DNA of 23,043 nt, from assembly GCF_946220915.1 (NCBI RefSeq), contig NZ_CAMIHH010000049.1:1-23043 (forward strand), in the 5' to 3' direction. Shown in pieces: positions 1-8,203 of this stretch. The notes beneath the pieces were generated by a model. That model was not told the origin of the DNA, searched no databases, and saw only the letters and a program-made list of their open reading frames with translations. How positions within the stretch are numbered: the first letter of the stretch is position 1; each line of letters opens with the position of its first letter. The position numbers were made by a program, and so were the translations under genes. The DNA is from an uncultured Flavobacterium sp. GTDB lineage: Bacteria > Bacteroidota > Bacteroidia > Flavobacteriales > Flavobacteriaceae.

Positions 1-28
1 ATACTAAGGTATTCCTTATTGCTGTCAA

Positions 29-229
29 CTATTTATTCTTCTTTTTTCTGCCCCAGTTCTTTTTCATCTTTTTGTACGATGATTTCGAAACGGTTTTTTT
101 CTTTTTCGATCGCGATATGCCTTTACGCTTTCGTGCATTAATATTGTTTACAAGGGAATTTTTTACGCCCAGCTTATTTTTCTTAGCGCTGCGTTTTTTT
201 GCTTTTTTCTTTACTTTGCTCATAACCAT
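29..229 (-). CDS. Small Lys/Arg-rich protein, function unknown
   Basis: A 66-residue ORF (64 if the Met at base 223 is used) in which about 30 residues are Lys or Arg. It is also rich in Ser and Asn, has almost no acidic residues, and ends in a WGRKKKNK-type tail. There is no signal peptide and no membrane segment. Such a composition implies binding to nucleic acid or to the ribosome, but no named domain is recognised. I recall similar short basic proteins as conserved hypotheticals in flavobacteria; that is memory, not a search. A promoter-like TTG-N18-TAACTTTA lies just upstream (245-273), with the start about 10-16 nt after the expected transcription start, which supports a real gene. The opposite-strand reading is a Phe-rich shadow. 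Which of the two Met codons is used is uncertain. Confidence 0.6.
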   Translation of the reverse strand: MVMSKVKKKAKKRSAKKNKLGVKNSLVNNINARKRKGISRSKKKKTVSKSSYKKMKKNWGRKKKNK

Positions 230-244
230 GTATCGTTTGCTACA

Positions 245-273
245 TAAAGTTATGGTAAATAGCTGGTTTGCAA
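245..273 (-). promoter_or_regulatory. Candidate promoter for the small basic protein
   Basis: On the minus strand, TTG (271-273) is followed after 18 nt by TAACTTTA (245-252). This is one mismatch from the Bacteroidota -7 consensus TAnnTTTG with near-ideal spacing from the -33 TTG. The predicted transcript would start about 10 nt before the ATG at 229. Confidence 0.35.
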
Positions 274-318
274 ATCAATTATAACATTGTGCTAAGTATT
301 GTTAAATGACAGGTAAGC

Positions 319-843
319 CTACTTCACGTCTACAGCTTTATTTATGCTTTCCTGCTGTGCATTGGTAGGCACCAGTGTAAAACTCAGGAAATCGATGACC
401 CATGCGCCCTCTTTTTTTACGGCATGGCTTACCAGCCTCCAGGGGATCTCGGGGCTGAACAGGTTCACTTTATACTGTTCCAGTATGGTTGCCGTCGTAC
501 CGCTTTCATCAATCCTTATCTCACGCGTGTCCACTGTATAGGCGATTGCGCCCAGCATAGGGTTGCTAAGTGTCTCGCCCATTAATTGTGCATACGTATC
601 GCGGTCGTAAATTTCAGAAGGGTCTGTACCGCAAAACAATCCTTTTGGGTCAAGAAGGTTCTTAAAGTCTGTTGCCTTCTTGTTTTTCATGGCATTGTGG
701 AAAGAATCCATAAGCCCGGCCACTTCTTTCCTGGCAGCGTCAGCGTCGGGTGTTGCTTCAACTACGGTTTCTTTGCTTCCTGTCCGGGTTTCACAGCCTG
801 TCAGCAAAATAAGTAAAGCAAGCAGTGGAATAAATTTTTTCAT
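319..843 (-). CDS. Lipoprotein with NTF2/SnoaL-like fold
   Basis: A 174-residue protein. The N-terminus is a lipoprotein signal (hydrophobic stretch, then lipobox LLTGC with the modified Cys at residue 17), so it should be anchored in the envelope. The mature part starts with an amphipathic helix (about 33-57, AARKEVAGLMDSF) and continues into alternating beta segments ending in a W-x-I-D-F-L-S-F strand and a P-T-N motif. This pattern is typical of nuclear transport factor 2-like (SnoaL/DUF4440-type) proteins in Bacteroidota. Members of this fold are often ligand-binding or orphan enzymes; no catalytic residues can be assigned. It is monocistronic, with a -7-like TATTTTAG at 863-870. The fold is likely; the substrate and role are unknown. 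Confidence 0.75.
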   Translation of the reverse strand: MKKFIPLLALLILLTGCETRTGSKETVVEATPDADAARKEVAGLMDSFHNAMKNKKATDFKNLLDPKGLFCGTDPSEIYDRDTYAQLMGETLSNPMLGAIAYTVDTREIRIDESGTTATILEQYKVNLFSPEIPWRLVSHAVKKEGAWVIDFLSFTLVPTNAQQESINKAVDVK

Positions 844-893
844 GGGTGTGGATTTGCTTGCGCTAAAATAGGGAATTTTTTACAGGAAGCAGA

Positions 894-929
894 ATAACAA
901 AAAATCCGCCCTGAAAATTCAAGGCGGAT
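894..929 (-). terminator. Rho-independent terminator of lpdA
   Basis: The inverted repeat ATCCGCC (904-910) / GGCGGAT (923-929) extends past one mismatch by TGAA/TTCA around an AA loop. On the minus strand it is followed by a U-rich run (complement of 894-903). It lies about 50 nt downstream of the lpdA stop codon. Confidence 0.8.
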
Positions 930-953
930 CTATTTTAGTACCGAGTGCAGTTC

Positions 954-977
954 AACCTGCCTGCCGTCAGGCAGGTT
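954..977. repeat. Perfect 10-bp inverted repeat overlapping the lpdA stop codon
   Basis: AACCTGCCTG (954-963) and CAGGCAGGTT (968-977) flank a CCGT loop. The right arm includes two bases of the lpdA stop codon (976-978). There is no T-run after it, so it is not a canonical terminator; a second, U-rich hairpin follows. It resembles the short dispersed CCTGCC-type palindromes seen in flavobacterial intergenic regions. That likeness is from memory, and only one copy is present here. Confidence 0.6.
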
Positions 978-2364
978 AAATATGTATTACCTCGTCATAT
1001 GCCGCAGCAGCTGCTTCCATTATGGCCTCACTCATGGTAGGGTGGGGGTGCACCGACTTGATGATCTCGTGGCCTGTAGTTTCAAGCTTCCTTGCTACAA
1101 CCGCTTCTGCGATCATGTCGGTAACGCCTGCGCCTATCATGTGGCAGCCCAGCCATTCGCCATATTTTGCGTCAAATATTACTTTTACAAAACCGTCAGG
1201 CGTGCCTGCAGCTTTTGCTTTTCCTGATGCCGTGAATGGGAACTTGCCAACCTTTAGCTCATAGCCTTTCTCTTTCGCCTGCTTTTCTGTAAGGCCTACC
1301 GAAGCGATCTCAGGTGTGGCGTAGGTACAGCCCGGTATGTTGCCATAGTCAAGCGGCTCTACATGAAGGCCTGCTATCTTCTCCACACAAAGGATCCCCT
1401 CTGCCGAAGCGACGTGCGCCAGTGCCTGTCCCGGAACAATGTCGCCTATGGCATAATAGCCCGGTATATTGGTTTGGTAGTAGGAGTTAACCAGCACTTT
1501 ATCCCTGTCGGTAGCAATGCCCACTTCCTCAAGGCCAATATTTTCGATATTTGATTTGATGCCCACAGCCGAAAGCAGGATATCGGCCTCAAGGATCTCT
1601 TCGCCTTTGGCAGTCTTTACGGTAGCCTTTACGCCATTGCCCGAAGTATCTACTTTTTCAACAGATGAGTTGGTCATGATGTTGATGCCCGATTTTTTCA
1701 GCGAACGCTCAAATTGTTTTGAGATATCCTCATCCTCAACCGGAACGATGTTCGGCATGAATTCCACGATGGTCACCTGTGTGCCCATTGAATTGTAAAA
1801 GTGTGCAAACTCAACGCCTATTGCACCAGAGCCTACCACGATCATCGACTTTGGCTGTTCCGGAAGCACCATTGCCTGGCGGTAGCCGATCACCTTTTTG
1901 CCATCCTGCGGCAGGTTTGGCAGTTCGCGTGAACGTGCGCCCGTAGCAATGATGATATGGTCGGCGCTAAGTTCTGTAGTTTTGCCGTCTTTATCGGTAA
2001 CGTCCATTTTTTTGCCCGGCTTCAGCTTGCCTGCACCTTCTATAACGTCGATCTTATTTTTTTTCATAAGGAACTGGATGCCTTTGCTCATGTCCGAAGC
2101 TACGCCACGGCTGCGCGCAATTACAGCGCCAAAATCCTTGTCAAATTCGTTTACGGTAAGCCCGTAATCAGAAGCATGTTTCAGGTAATCAAAAACCTGC
2201 GCGCTTTTAAGCAGCGCTTTTGTAGGGATGCAGCCCCAGTTAAGGCAGATGCCGCCAAGGTTCTCTTTTTCCACAATCGCTGTCTTCAGGCCCAATTGTG
2301 AAGCCCTTATGGCTGCTACATAACCGCCCGGGCCGCTTCCTAAAACAATAACATCGTATTTCAT
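976..2364 (-). CDS. lpdA: Dihydrolipoyl dehydrogenase (E3)
   Basis: A 462-residue flavoprotein that reoxidises the dihydrolipoyl groups of 2-oxoacid dehydrogenase complexes and the glycine cleavage system with NAD+. It is cytoplasmic and full length for the family. The FAD-binding GSGPGG is at residues 9-14. The redox-active disulfide is C40/C45 in GGICLNWGCIPTK. A second Rossmann motif (VVGSGAIGVE) binds NAD. A third conserved block, YYAIGD, precedes the dimerisation domain, and the catalytic HPHPTMSE (His441, Glu446) is close to the C-terminus. All catalytic residues are intact. It stands alone here; the E1/E2 partner genes are not in the window. Two hairpins follow the stop codon. The start at M1 fits the family N-terminus (MKYDVIVLG). 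Confidence 0.97.
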   Translation of the reverse strand: MKYDVIVLGSGPGGYVAAIRASQLGLKTAIVEKENLGGICLNWGCIPTKALLKSAQVFDYLKHASDYGLTVNEFDKDFGAVIARSRGVASDMSKGIQFLMKKNKIDVIEGAGKLKPGKKMDVTDKDGKTTELSADHIIIATGARSRELPNLPQDGKKVIGYRQAMVLPEQPKSMIVVGSGAIGVEFAHFYNSMGTQVTIVEFMPNIVPVEDEDISKQFERSLKKSGINIMTNSSVEKVDTSGNGVKATVKTAKGEEILEADILLSAVGIKSNIENIGLEEVGIATDRDKVLVNSYYQTNIPGYYAIGDIVPGQALAHVASAEGILCVEKIAGLHVEPLDYGNIPGCTYATPEIASVGLTEKQAKEKGYELKVGKFPFTASGKAKAAGTPDGFVKVIFDAKYGEWLGCHMIGAGVTDMIAEAVVARKLETTGHEIIKSVHPHPTMSEAIMEAAAAAYDEVIHI

Positions 2365-2485
2365 CAGTATATAATTTGCTGTTTAAATTCGTGGTACGAA
2401 AATAGGGATTTATTTATAACTGGAAAAATGTTTTGGACCGGAATATATCTCACAGGAATTAGCTAAAATACCTGATTACCTGTAA

Positions 2486-2515
2486 TTGCCATATCGCTAA
2501 AATTTTATACTTTCA
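2486..2515 (+). promoter_or_regulatory. Candidate promoter for the secreted hydrolase
   Basis: TTG at 2486-2488, a spacer of 19 nt, then TACTTTCA at 2508-2515. The spacing is ideal for a Bacteroidota promoter, but the -7 element has two mismatches from TAnnTTTG. The start codon at 2535 lies about 15 nt after the expected transcription start. Confidence 0.3.
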
Positions 2516-2534
2516 CACTGCTATAAACCATAAC

Positions 2535-4424
2535 ATGATGAAAAACAAATACTTCTTTATTTTACCGTTCATTTCTGCATTCGGTTTTTCTCAAACCGGC
2601 ATTGCCGTACCGCAAATGAATGGGTGCGAGAATAAAATCACAACATTTCTAAGCGATCATGATATTCCATCGGCTACATTTGCACTGACAAAAAATGGAA
2701 AGCTGGTATATTCCAGGGCCTTTGGCCACGCAGATATTGATGAAAGCCAGGTGACGCAACCTTACAATATGTTCAGGATCGCCAGTATTTCAAAACCCAT
2801 AACATCTATTGCCATCATGAAAATGGCAGAAGAAGGGCAAATAAGCCTGGACGATCACGTTTTTGGCACAGGCGGCCTGTTGGAAAACCATTGGTATTTT
2901 TCGTCGGCCAGCATTTCCGATACACGGATCAATGACATCACGGTACGCATGCTGCTGGAGCACACTGCGGGCTGGGACAGGGATATCGATTGCTACCCTG
3001 ATCCTACCTCGCCTTATCCCTGGGCCTTCGGGGGCTGCGATCCCATTATCGCGCCTTTGTATATTACCGCATCTTTGGGCGAATCCAATCCGGTTACAGA
3101 GGAGCATCTGGTAAAGTTCCTTCTGCAGAAAGGGCTTGACCACAACCCGGGAACTTATTTTTCGTATTCCAATATAGGTTACCTTATACTAAGTGAAATC
3201 ATTGAGGAGGTTTCGGGAATGGGATATGAGGAATGGGTAAAACAGGAAATACTGCATCCGCTCGGAATTTACGACATGCACTTAGGCAAAACGCTCCTGT
3301 CTGAAAAAATGGAACGTGAAGGCGAATATGTCGGGAATGGCTATGAAACTCTGTCACTGTATAACGACGGTAGCTACGTTCCGTGGGAGTATGGCGGTTA
3401 CAGCCTCGAGGCAATGGATGGCCATGGAGGCTGGATAGCTACTGCCCGCGATTTGTTAAGGCTTACCGCTGCCGCCGATGGCTTTGCTACAAAACCGGAT
3501 ATTCTTTCTGCATCGACCATTGCCAACATGACAGAACCATCTGTAGTTACACCATGGTATGCTAAGGGCTGGCAGGTAAATACGGCAAACAACTGGTGGC
3601 ATACCGGCGCTCTGGATGGTACCGCAAGCATACTGGTACGCACAAGCGGCGGGTATACCTGGGCGGTCATCCTTAATAAGCGCATAATTGACAGCAGTGA
3701 AAATGATTTCTGGACCGACCTCGACGGCCTCGGGTGGGAATGCCTTGCCACCACCTCCTCCTATCCCTCAAATGATCTTTTTGACAGCCCACTAAGTCCG
3801 GCCAAAAACCTTACTGCCAGCAACGTAACAGGTACAGGCATGAACCTTAATTGGGCAAATGGCGACGGTACCGGCCGTGTGGTGGTCATGAAACAGCTTA
3901 CAGGCAATGGCCAGCCCTTTTCGGCTTACCCTATAGATGGTACTGACTATGAGGCAAATGCAATGTTTACTTCTGCCCCGCAGCTTCCTGATGGTAGCCG
4001 CATTGTATATTCCGGTGCAGGCAATACTGTAGCCGTTACAGGATTAGCCAATAATGCCAACTATGCTATAAGGGTATATGAGTCTAAAAAATCTGTCGCG
4101 AATGGTAACCATACGCTGTATTTATTAGGAAGCCCTGCTCATTTGCTACAGAGTACCAATGCATTGGCCACTGACGATATAATAGCAAATTCGCTGAGTG
4201 TTTATCCTAACCCCGCTTCTTCGGAAATTACGATCTCCAATCCGAACGGGATAGCGCTTATCGGCGCTGCTATTGCCGATACCAATGGGCGTACTATATT
4301 TACAACAAATGATATATCGGGTAAGGAATGTAAGATGGATGTACGGGCCCTGGCTTCGGGAATATATGTACTGAGTGTTGAAACCCTGTATGGGAAATTT
4401 ACCACCAAAGTTGTAAAGGAATAG
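2535..4424 (+). CDS. Secreted serine hydrolase (class C beta-lactamase fold) with T9SS sorting domain
   Basis: A 629-residue, three-part protein. Residues 1-19 are a signal peptide ending FGFSQ. Residues about 28-400 form a beta-lactamase/penicillin-binding-protein-like domain with the full triad: S84-x-x-K87 (nucleophile and base), Y211-S-N213 and H356-T-G358. About 420-540 resembles a fibronectin III-like module (NLTASNVTGTGMNLNW; later VTGLANNANYAIRVYE). About 548-629 is a T9SS type A sorting domain (LSVYPNP..., ending in G-IYVLSVET and K-VVKE), so the protein should pass through the type IX system and be attached to the surface or released. Class C relatives include beta-lactamases, D-aminopeptidases and esterases. 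The insertion with Cys-rich, Pro-rich loops at about 150-180 and the extra domains argue against a resistance enzyme. The substrate is unknown; a surface peptidase or esterase is my inference. Confidence 0.9.
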   Translation: MMKNKYFFILPFISAFGFSQTGIAVPQMNGCENKITTFLSDHDIPSATFALTKNGKLVYSRAFGHADIDESQVTQPYNMFRIASISKPITSIAIMKMAEEGQISLDDHVFGTGGLLENHWYFSSASISDTRINDITVRMLLEHTAGWDRDIDCYPDPTSPYPWAFGGCDPIIAPLYITASLGESNPVTEEHLVKFLLQKGLDHNPGTYFSYSNIGYLILSEIIEEVSGMGYEEWVKQEILHPLGIYDMHLGKTLLSEKMEREGEYVGNGYETLSLYNDGSYVPWEYGGYSLEAMDGHGGWIATARDLLRLTAAADGFATKPDILSASTIANMTEPSVVTPWYAKGWQVNTANNWWHTGALDGTASILVRTSGGYTWAVILNKRIIDSSENDFWTDLDGLGWECLATTSSYPSNDLFDSPLSPAKNLTASNVTGTGMNLNWANGDGTGRVVVMKQLTGNGQPFSAYPIDGTDYEANAMFTSAPQLPDGSRIVYSGAGNTVAVTGLANNANYAIRVYESKKSVANGNHTLYLLGSPAHLLQSTNALATDDIIANSLSVYPNPASSEITISNPNGIALIGAAIADTNGRTIFTTNDISGKECKMDVRALASGIYVLSVETLYGKFTTKVVKE

Positions 4425-4438
4425 ATTACAGTGGTTAA

Positions 4439-4465
4439 GCGGCAGGACTAATTCGTTTCTGCCGC
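4439..4465. terminator. Hairpin between convergent genes, possible terminator
   Basis: GCGGCAG (4439-4445) and CTGCCGC (4459-4465) form a 7-bp stem with a 13-nt loop between the secreted hydrolase and the convergent ABC transporter, covering the stop codon of the latter. No strong T-run follows on either strand, so termination activity is uncertain. Confidence 0.35.
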
Positions 4466-6211
4466 AAACTGCGAGTAATACAAATTCTTATAATACCCCT
4501 GCTCACGGTTGATGAGCTCATAGTGTGTACCCGCTTCCACGATAAGCCCCTTGTCCATCACGATGATCTTATCAGCATTGACAACAGTAGCCAGGCGGTG
4601 CGCGATTACTATAGATGTCCTTCCCTCTGTGATCTTATCCGTTGCCGTGCGTATCATTTCTTCCGAATGCGTGTCGATGGATGAGGTGGCTTCATCAAGG
4701 ATAAGTATACTCGGGTTGCTCACATAGGCCCTCAAAAAAGCAATCAGCTGCCTTTGCCCGGACGACAGCATCACGCCGCGTTCTTTCACGTTATAATCAT
4801 ACCCTTCCGGCAGGCTCATGATAAAATCGTGTACGCCAATAGCCTTAGCCGCAGCAATAACGTTTTCCCGGGAAATTGACGGGTCGTTCAGCGTGATGTT
4901 GTTCAGTATCGTATCGGCAAAAAGGAATACGTCCTGTAATACAATGCCTATTTGTTTGCGAAGGCTTTCCAGTGTAAACGCATTGATGTCAGTACCATCA
5001 ATGGAAATCTTTCCACTGTCTATTTCGTAGAAACGGTTCAGCAGGTTAATGATGGTCGACTTGCCCGCGCCTGTTGCGCCTACAATGGCAATGGTTGCCC
5101 CGGCATCTACGCTAAGGTTAATCCCCTTTATTACTTCTTCACCCGCAAGGTAACTGAAGCGCACATTGTCGAATTGCAGCTCCCCTTTAAAATGTCCTGC
5201 TTGCGTGGTGCCCGATTGTTGAATAAGCTCTTCCATTTCCAGCAATTCGAAAACCCTGTCAGATGCTACGATGCCCATTTGCATTTCGTTGAATTTATCG
5301 GCAATCTGCCTTAATGGGTTGAACAGCATGCCGATGAACCAGATGTAGGCAAACAGGTCGCCCGACGAAGTAACGCTTTCGCCATTAAGTATGCTCACAC
5401 TGCCGTACCATATGATGAACCCCAATGTAAGCTGCGAAATGGTATCGGCAATTGGAAAGAAGATGGAGTTGTACAGTATGTTTTTTTGCCAGGCATCGTT
5501 GTGCTTCTTATTGATCTGCTTGAACTTTTCATATTCGATTTCCTCGCGGTTAAACAGCTGCACGATCTTCATACCGGTAACGCGTTCCTGTACAAAGGTG
5601 TTAAGGTTGGCCACCTGTGCGCGCACTTCTTCAAACGCGCCTTTCATCTTCTTCTGGAAAATGCGTGTAGCGATCACGAGTATTGGCATGGCCAGCATCA
5701 CGATCACGGTCAGCTTCCAGTTCATGTAAAACATTACGCCAAGCACTACCAGCATCTTGAGCACATCGCTGATGATCATGAATAGCCCCTGGCTGAATAT
5801 CTTGGCAATGGATTCAATATCGAAAACGGTACGGGTTACCAGCCTTCCCACCGCTTCATTGTCAAAGAATTTCATACGGAAGCTGCTGATGTGGCCAAAT
5901 AGCTTTTCGCGAATGTCCTTTACAATGTCCTGCCCGAGCCAGTTGGCCCAGTACACAAAGTAAAATTGCGATGCCACCTCAAAAAGGAGCACCGCGCCCA
6001 TGAGCAGTACAAAGTTAAGCAATCCGCTTTCGTGTTTGTCCAGCAGGTAATCGTCTACAGTTTGTTTCAGCAGGTAAGGGCGTATAGCTGCAAAAACAGA
6101 CAATGCAACTGCAAAAATTACCACCCATACAAAGCGGGCCCTGTAGGGTTTGGCAAAATGCATTACCTTTTTCAATGATGTTTTATTCCTGTGTTTTTCT
6201 TTGGCTTCCAT
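4448..6211 (-). CDS. ABC exporter half-transporter (permease fused to ATPase)
   Basis: A 587-residue protein of the MsbA/multidrug exporter type that would work as a homodimer (or a heterodimer) in the inner membrane. The transmembrane domain covers roughly residues 22-305, with about six helices. The nucleotide-binding domain begins near 345: Walker A GATGAGKS (378-385), Q-loop Gln426, signature LSSGQ (482-486), Walker B ILILDE ending at Glu507, and H-loop His538. All catalytic residues are intact. The usual LSGGQ Gly is Ser484 here, a tolerated variant. It starts 15 bp after the truA stop on the same strand, so the two are probably co-transcribed. The transported substrate cannot be read from the sequence; lipid, peptide or drug export are all possible. 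Confidence 0.93.
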   Translation of the reverse strand: MEAKEKHRNKTSLKKVMHFAKPYRARFVWVVIFAVALSVFAAIRPYLLKQTVDDYLLDKHESGLLNFVLLMGAVLLFEVASQFYFVYWANWLGQDIVKDIREKLFGHISSFRMKFFDNEAVGRLVTRTVFDIESIAKIFSQGLFMIISDVLKMLVVLGVMFYMNWKLTVIVMLAMPILVIATRIFQKKMKGAFEEVRAQVANLNTFVQERVTGMKIVQLFNREEIEYEKFKQINKKHNDAWQKNILYNSIFFPIADTISQLTLGFIIWYGSVSILNGESVTSSGDLFAYIWFIGMLFNPLRQIADKFNEMQMGIVASDRVFELLEMEELIQQSGTTQAGHFKGELQFDNVRFSYLAGEEVIKGINLSVDAGATIAIVGATGAGKSTIINLLNRFYEIDSGKISIDGTDINAFTLESLRKQIGIVLQDVFLFADTILNNITLNDPSISRENVIAAAKAIGVHDFIMSLPEGYDYNVKERGVMLSSGQRQLIAFLRAYVSNPSILILDEATSSIDTHSEEMIRTATDKITEGRTSIVIAHRLATVVNADKIIVMDKGLIVEAGTHYELINREQGYYKNLYYSQFAAETN

Positions 6212-6226
6212 TATAATTTTGATGGC

Positions 6227-6961
6227 TTAAAGGTACGGATAAATTACCTTTGTGAGGTACAATCCGTGGGCCGGTACCGAAAACCCTGCAAGGCTACGGT
6301 CGCGGCTTTCTATTATGGCGCGCACGTCGTTGGCGCTTATTTTTCCCAGTCCCACATTTACAAGTGTCCCTACAATGGCGCGTACCATGTTCCGTAAAAA
6401 GCGGTCGGCGCTTATGGTAAAAACCAGCCGGGAGCCATCCTGCTGCCATTCCGCCTGCATGATCTTGCAGTTGAAGGTCTTCACATCGGTATGGGTTTTC
6501 GAAAAGCATTTAAAGTCGGTATAATCAAACAATACCTTAGCTGCTTCGTTCATTTTCCCCACATCCAGGTGGTGGAAATTATACCAGCTGCCCTCATGAA
6601 CAAATGCATCCTTAAAGGTATGGATGTGGTATTCATATGTCCTCTTTACCGCATCAAACCTCGCATGTGCCTCATCGTGCAGCGGCAGGAACCGGTATGC
6701 GACAATATCCTTAGGCAGGAATGAGTTAAGTTTTTGCACCAGCGTATCCGGGTCGGCAATCTTAACATGGTCAAAGTGGGCGAACATCTGCGTGGCGTGC
6801 ACACCCGTATCGGTGCGCCCGGCCCCGGTTAAATCAATTTCTGTTCTAAGGAGAAGGGAAAGGGCTTTGTTGAGTGTTTCCTGTACCGACGGGCTGTGCG
6901 GCTGAAATTGCCACCCACAGTAGTTTTTCCCGTTGTAAGCAAACTCTATAAAGTATCTCAT
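6227..6961 (-). CDS. truA: tRNA pseudouridine(38-40) synthase
   Basis: A 244-residue protein, normal length for TruA, which isomerises uridines 38-40 in the anticodon stem of many tRNAs. The catalytic motif GAGRTDTGVHA is present, with the catalytic Asp at residue 51. The N-terminal RYFIEFAYNGKNYCGWQ block and the C-terminal FLRNMVRAIVGTLVNVG block, both hallmarks of the family, are intact. The start at M1 fits the family. An exact -7 element, TATCTTTG, lies at 6970-6977, leaving a leader of only a few nucleotides. The ABC exporter gene follows 15 bp downstream. Confidence 0.96.
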   Translation of the reverse strand: MRYFIEFAYNGKNYCGWQFQPHSPSVQETLNKALSLLLRTEIDLTGAGRTDTGVHATQMFAHFDHVKIADPDTLVQKLNSFLPKDIVAYRFLPLHDEAHARFDAVKRTYEYHIHTFKDAFVHEGSWYNFHHLDVGKMNEAAKVLFDYTDFKCFSKTHTDVKTFNCKIMQAEWQQDGSRLVFTISADRFLRNMVRAIVGTLVNVGLGKISANDVRAIIESRDRSLAGFSVPAHGLYLTKVIYPYL

Positions 6962-6969
6962 ACGAGGAA

Positions 6970-6977
6970 CAAAGATA
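6970..6977 (-). promoter_or_regulatory. -7 promoter element upstream of truA
   Basis: TATCTTTG on the minus strand is an exact match to the Bacteroidota -7 consensus TAnnTTTG. A proper TTG at -33 is missing; ATG sits at the 19-nt spacing instead. The element is so close to the start codon at 6961 that the transcript would have a very short leader or none. Confidence 0.45.
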
Positions 6978-7080
6978 CATCTTTATGTTGTAATGTCATA
7001 AAGTCAAATGTTTGTAAAGTTGCAAAACAGTACATTAATTTGGACAGACTTTCTAACTTTACGGCTTTAAACTTTCTGAC

Positions 7081-7578
7081 TTGATAAAGATCCTCCTCCT
7101 TTCCGATACCCACAGCCATGTTGACGATACCATCCTGAAATATGTCAGGCTGGCCGACGAGGTATGGCACGCGGGCGATATTGGCAACCTTGCCGTAACC
7201 GATGCGATTAAAGCCGAAAAACCGTTGCGTGCGGTATTTGGCAACATCGATGGCAATGAGGCCCGTATGGAATTTCCATTAAATAACCGTTTTTTATGCG
7301 AGGGCGTCGATGTCTGGATTACGCATATTGGCGGCTATCCCGGTAAATATAATCCTGCCGTTCGTGAAGAAATCAATAATGATCCGCCCAAGCTTTTCAT
7401 CTGCGGGCATTCGCATATCTTAAAGGTACAGTTCGACAGTAAGCTTAACTTATTGTACATGAACCCCGGCGCGGCAGGCATTAGCGGCCTCCACAAAGTG
7501 CGTACCATGCTGCGCTTTGAGATCGATGGCGACAAGATACAGAACCTTGAGGTGGTGGAGATTGGGAAAAGGTTCTAA
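7081..7578 (+). CDS. YfcE-type metallophosphoesterase
   Basis: A 165-residue calcineurin-like phosphoesterase of the YfcE/MJ0936 family, cytoplasmic and probably a dinuclear-metal phosphodiesterase. The five metal and active-site blocks are visible: D-x-H in SDTHSH near the N-terminus, GDIGN, GNIDGNE, THIGG and GHSH near residue 115. The length is normal. The start is a TTG codon at 7081: an in-frame stop lies upstream at 7054-7056, and no ATG precedes the conserved IKILLLSDTH block. The gene is divergent from truA and ends convergently, overlapping the next gene by 3 bp. The physiological substrate is unknown, as for most of the family. Confidence 0.9.
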   Translation: MIKILLLSDTHSHVDDTILKYVRLADEVWHAGDIGNLAVTDAIKAEKPLRAVFGNIDGNEARMEFPLNNRFLCEGVDVWITHIGGYPGKYNPAVREEINNDPPKLFICGHSHILKVQFDSKLNLLYMNPGAAGISGLHKVRTMLRFEIDGDKIQNLEVVEIGKRF

Positions 7579-8201
7579 AATTTTATGCCAAATGTTATAT
7601 TAAGTTGGTGCAGCGTATCATAAAAAGATTCCAGTTCGGCAATCGTATGGGTTTCAGGTTTTAGTAATGTATAATTCAACCCAAGGAAAATTCGTGTGTG
7701 TTCGGTAAAGGCGTAATCAATATCCGTACCTGCACCATAACCTGTACCTTGCTGCCTCCCATAACTGTCACCGTCTTTTCGCTGGTTGATACTAATTGAA
7801 CCTACTGATAACCGGGGGTTGAGCGATATCCTTTCGGCTATCGGGATCCTGTACATGTAGGCTAGGTAAAAATTCCTGACATTGGTATGGGTTACATTTC
7901 CTGCAAGGGATACATCCTCAATATTATAGATTGAAAAATCGATGCCACCACAAATGTAATGTTGCCTAAAAGAATAGAAATTAACCATCAGCCCAGCACC
8001 TTGCGAACCTTTGTGGGCTTTGGCCAGCACGTTGTCGCCAAAGCTCCCCGGTACCATAAGGTAAAGCCGTATATATTCCTTTTTTACATCAAAAGCTGTA
8101 CTTTCTTTTTTTTCATTTTTCACCATGGGTTCCATATTCCAGTCCTGCGCATAAGTGTCAAACGACAAGGCTAATAAAGCCATATATATAAATCGCTTCA
8201 T
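7575..8201 (-). CDS. Outer-membrane beta-barrel-like protein, paralogue 2
   Basis: A 208-residue exported protein with a signal peptide ending DTYAQ. The mature part has alternating aromatic/hydrophobic strands and ends in a strand LNITFGIKF with a terminal Phe, as expected of an outer-membrane barrel of about eight strands. It is clearly homologous to the protein at 8935-9543: both share PG-x-x-G-x-NVLA, KG-x-x-G, IP-x-AER, NP, NQR, SYG-x-Q-x-G and LNI-x-FGIK. It is the last gene of a four-gene operon and begins 2 bp after the lipoprotein stop, suggesting translational coupling. It has no TonB box, plug or T9SS domain. The function is not known; forming an envelope complex with the partner lipoprotein is inference. 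Confidence 0.75.
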   Translation of the reverse strand: MKRFIYMALLALSFDTYAQDWNMEPMVKNEKKESTAFDVKKEYIRLYLMVPGSFGDNVLAKAHKGSQGAGLMVNFYSFRQHYICGGIDFSIYNIEDVSLAGNVTHTNVRNFYLAYMYRIPIAERISLNPRLSVGSISINQRKDGDSYGRQQGTGYGAGTDIDYAFTEHTRIFLGLNYTLLKPETHTIAELESFYDTLHQLNITFGIKF

Positions 8202-8203
8202 GG

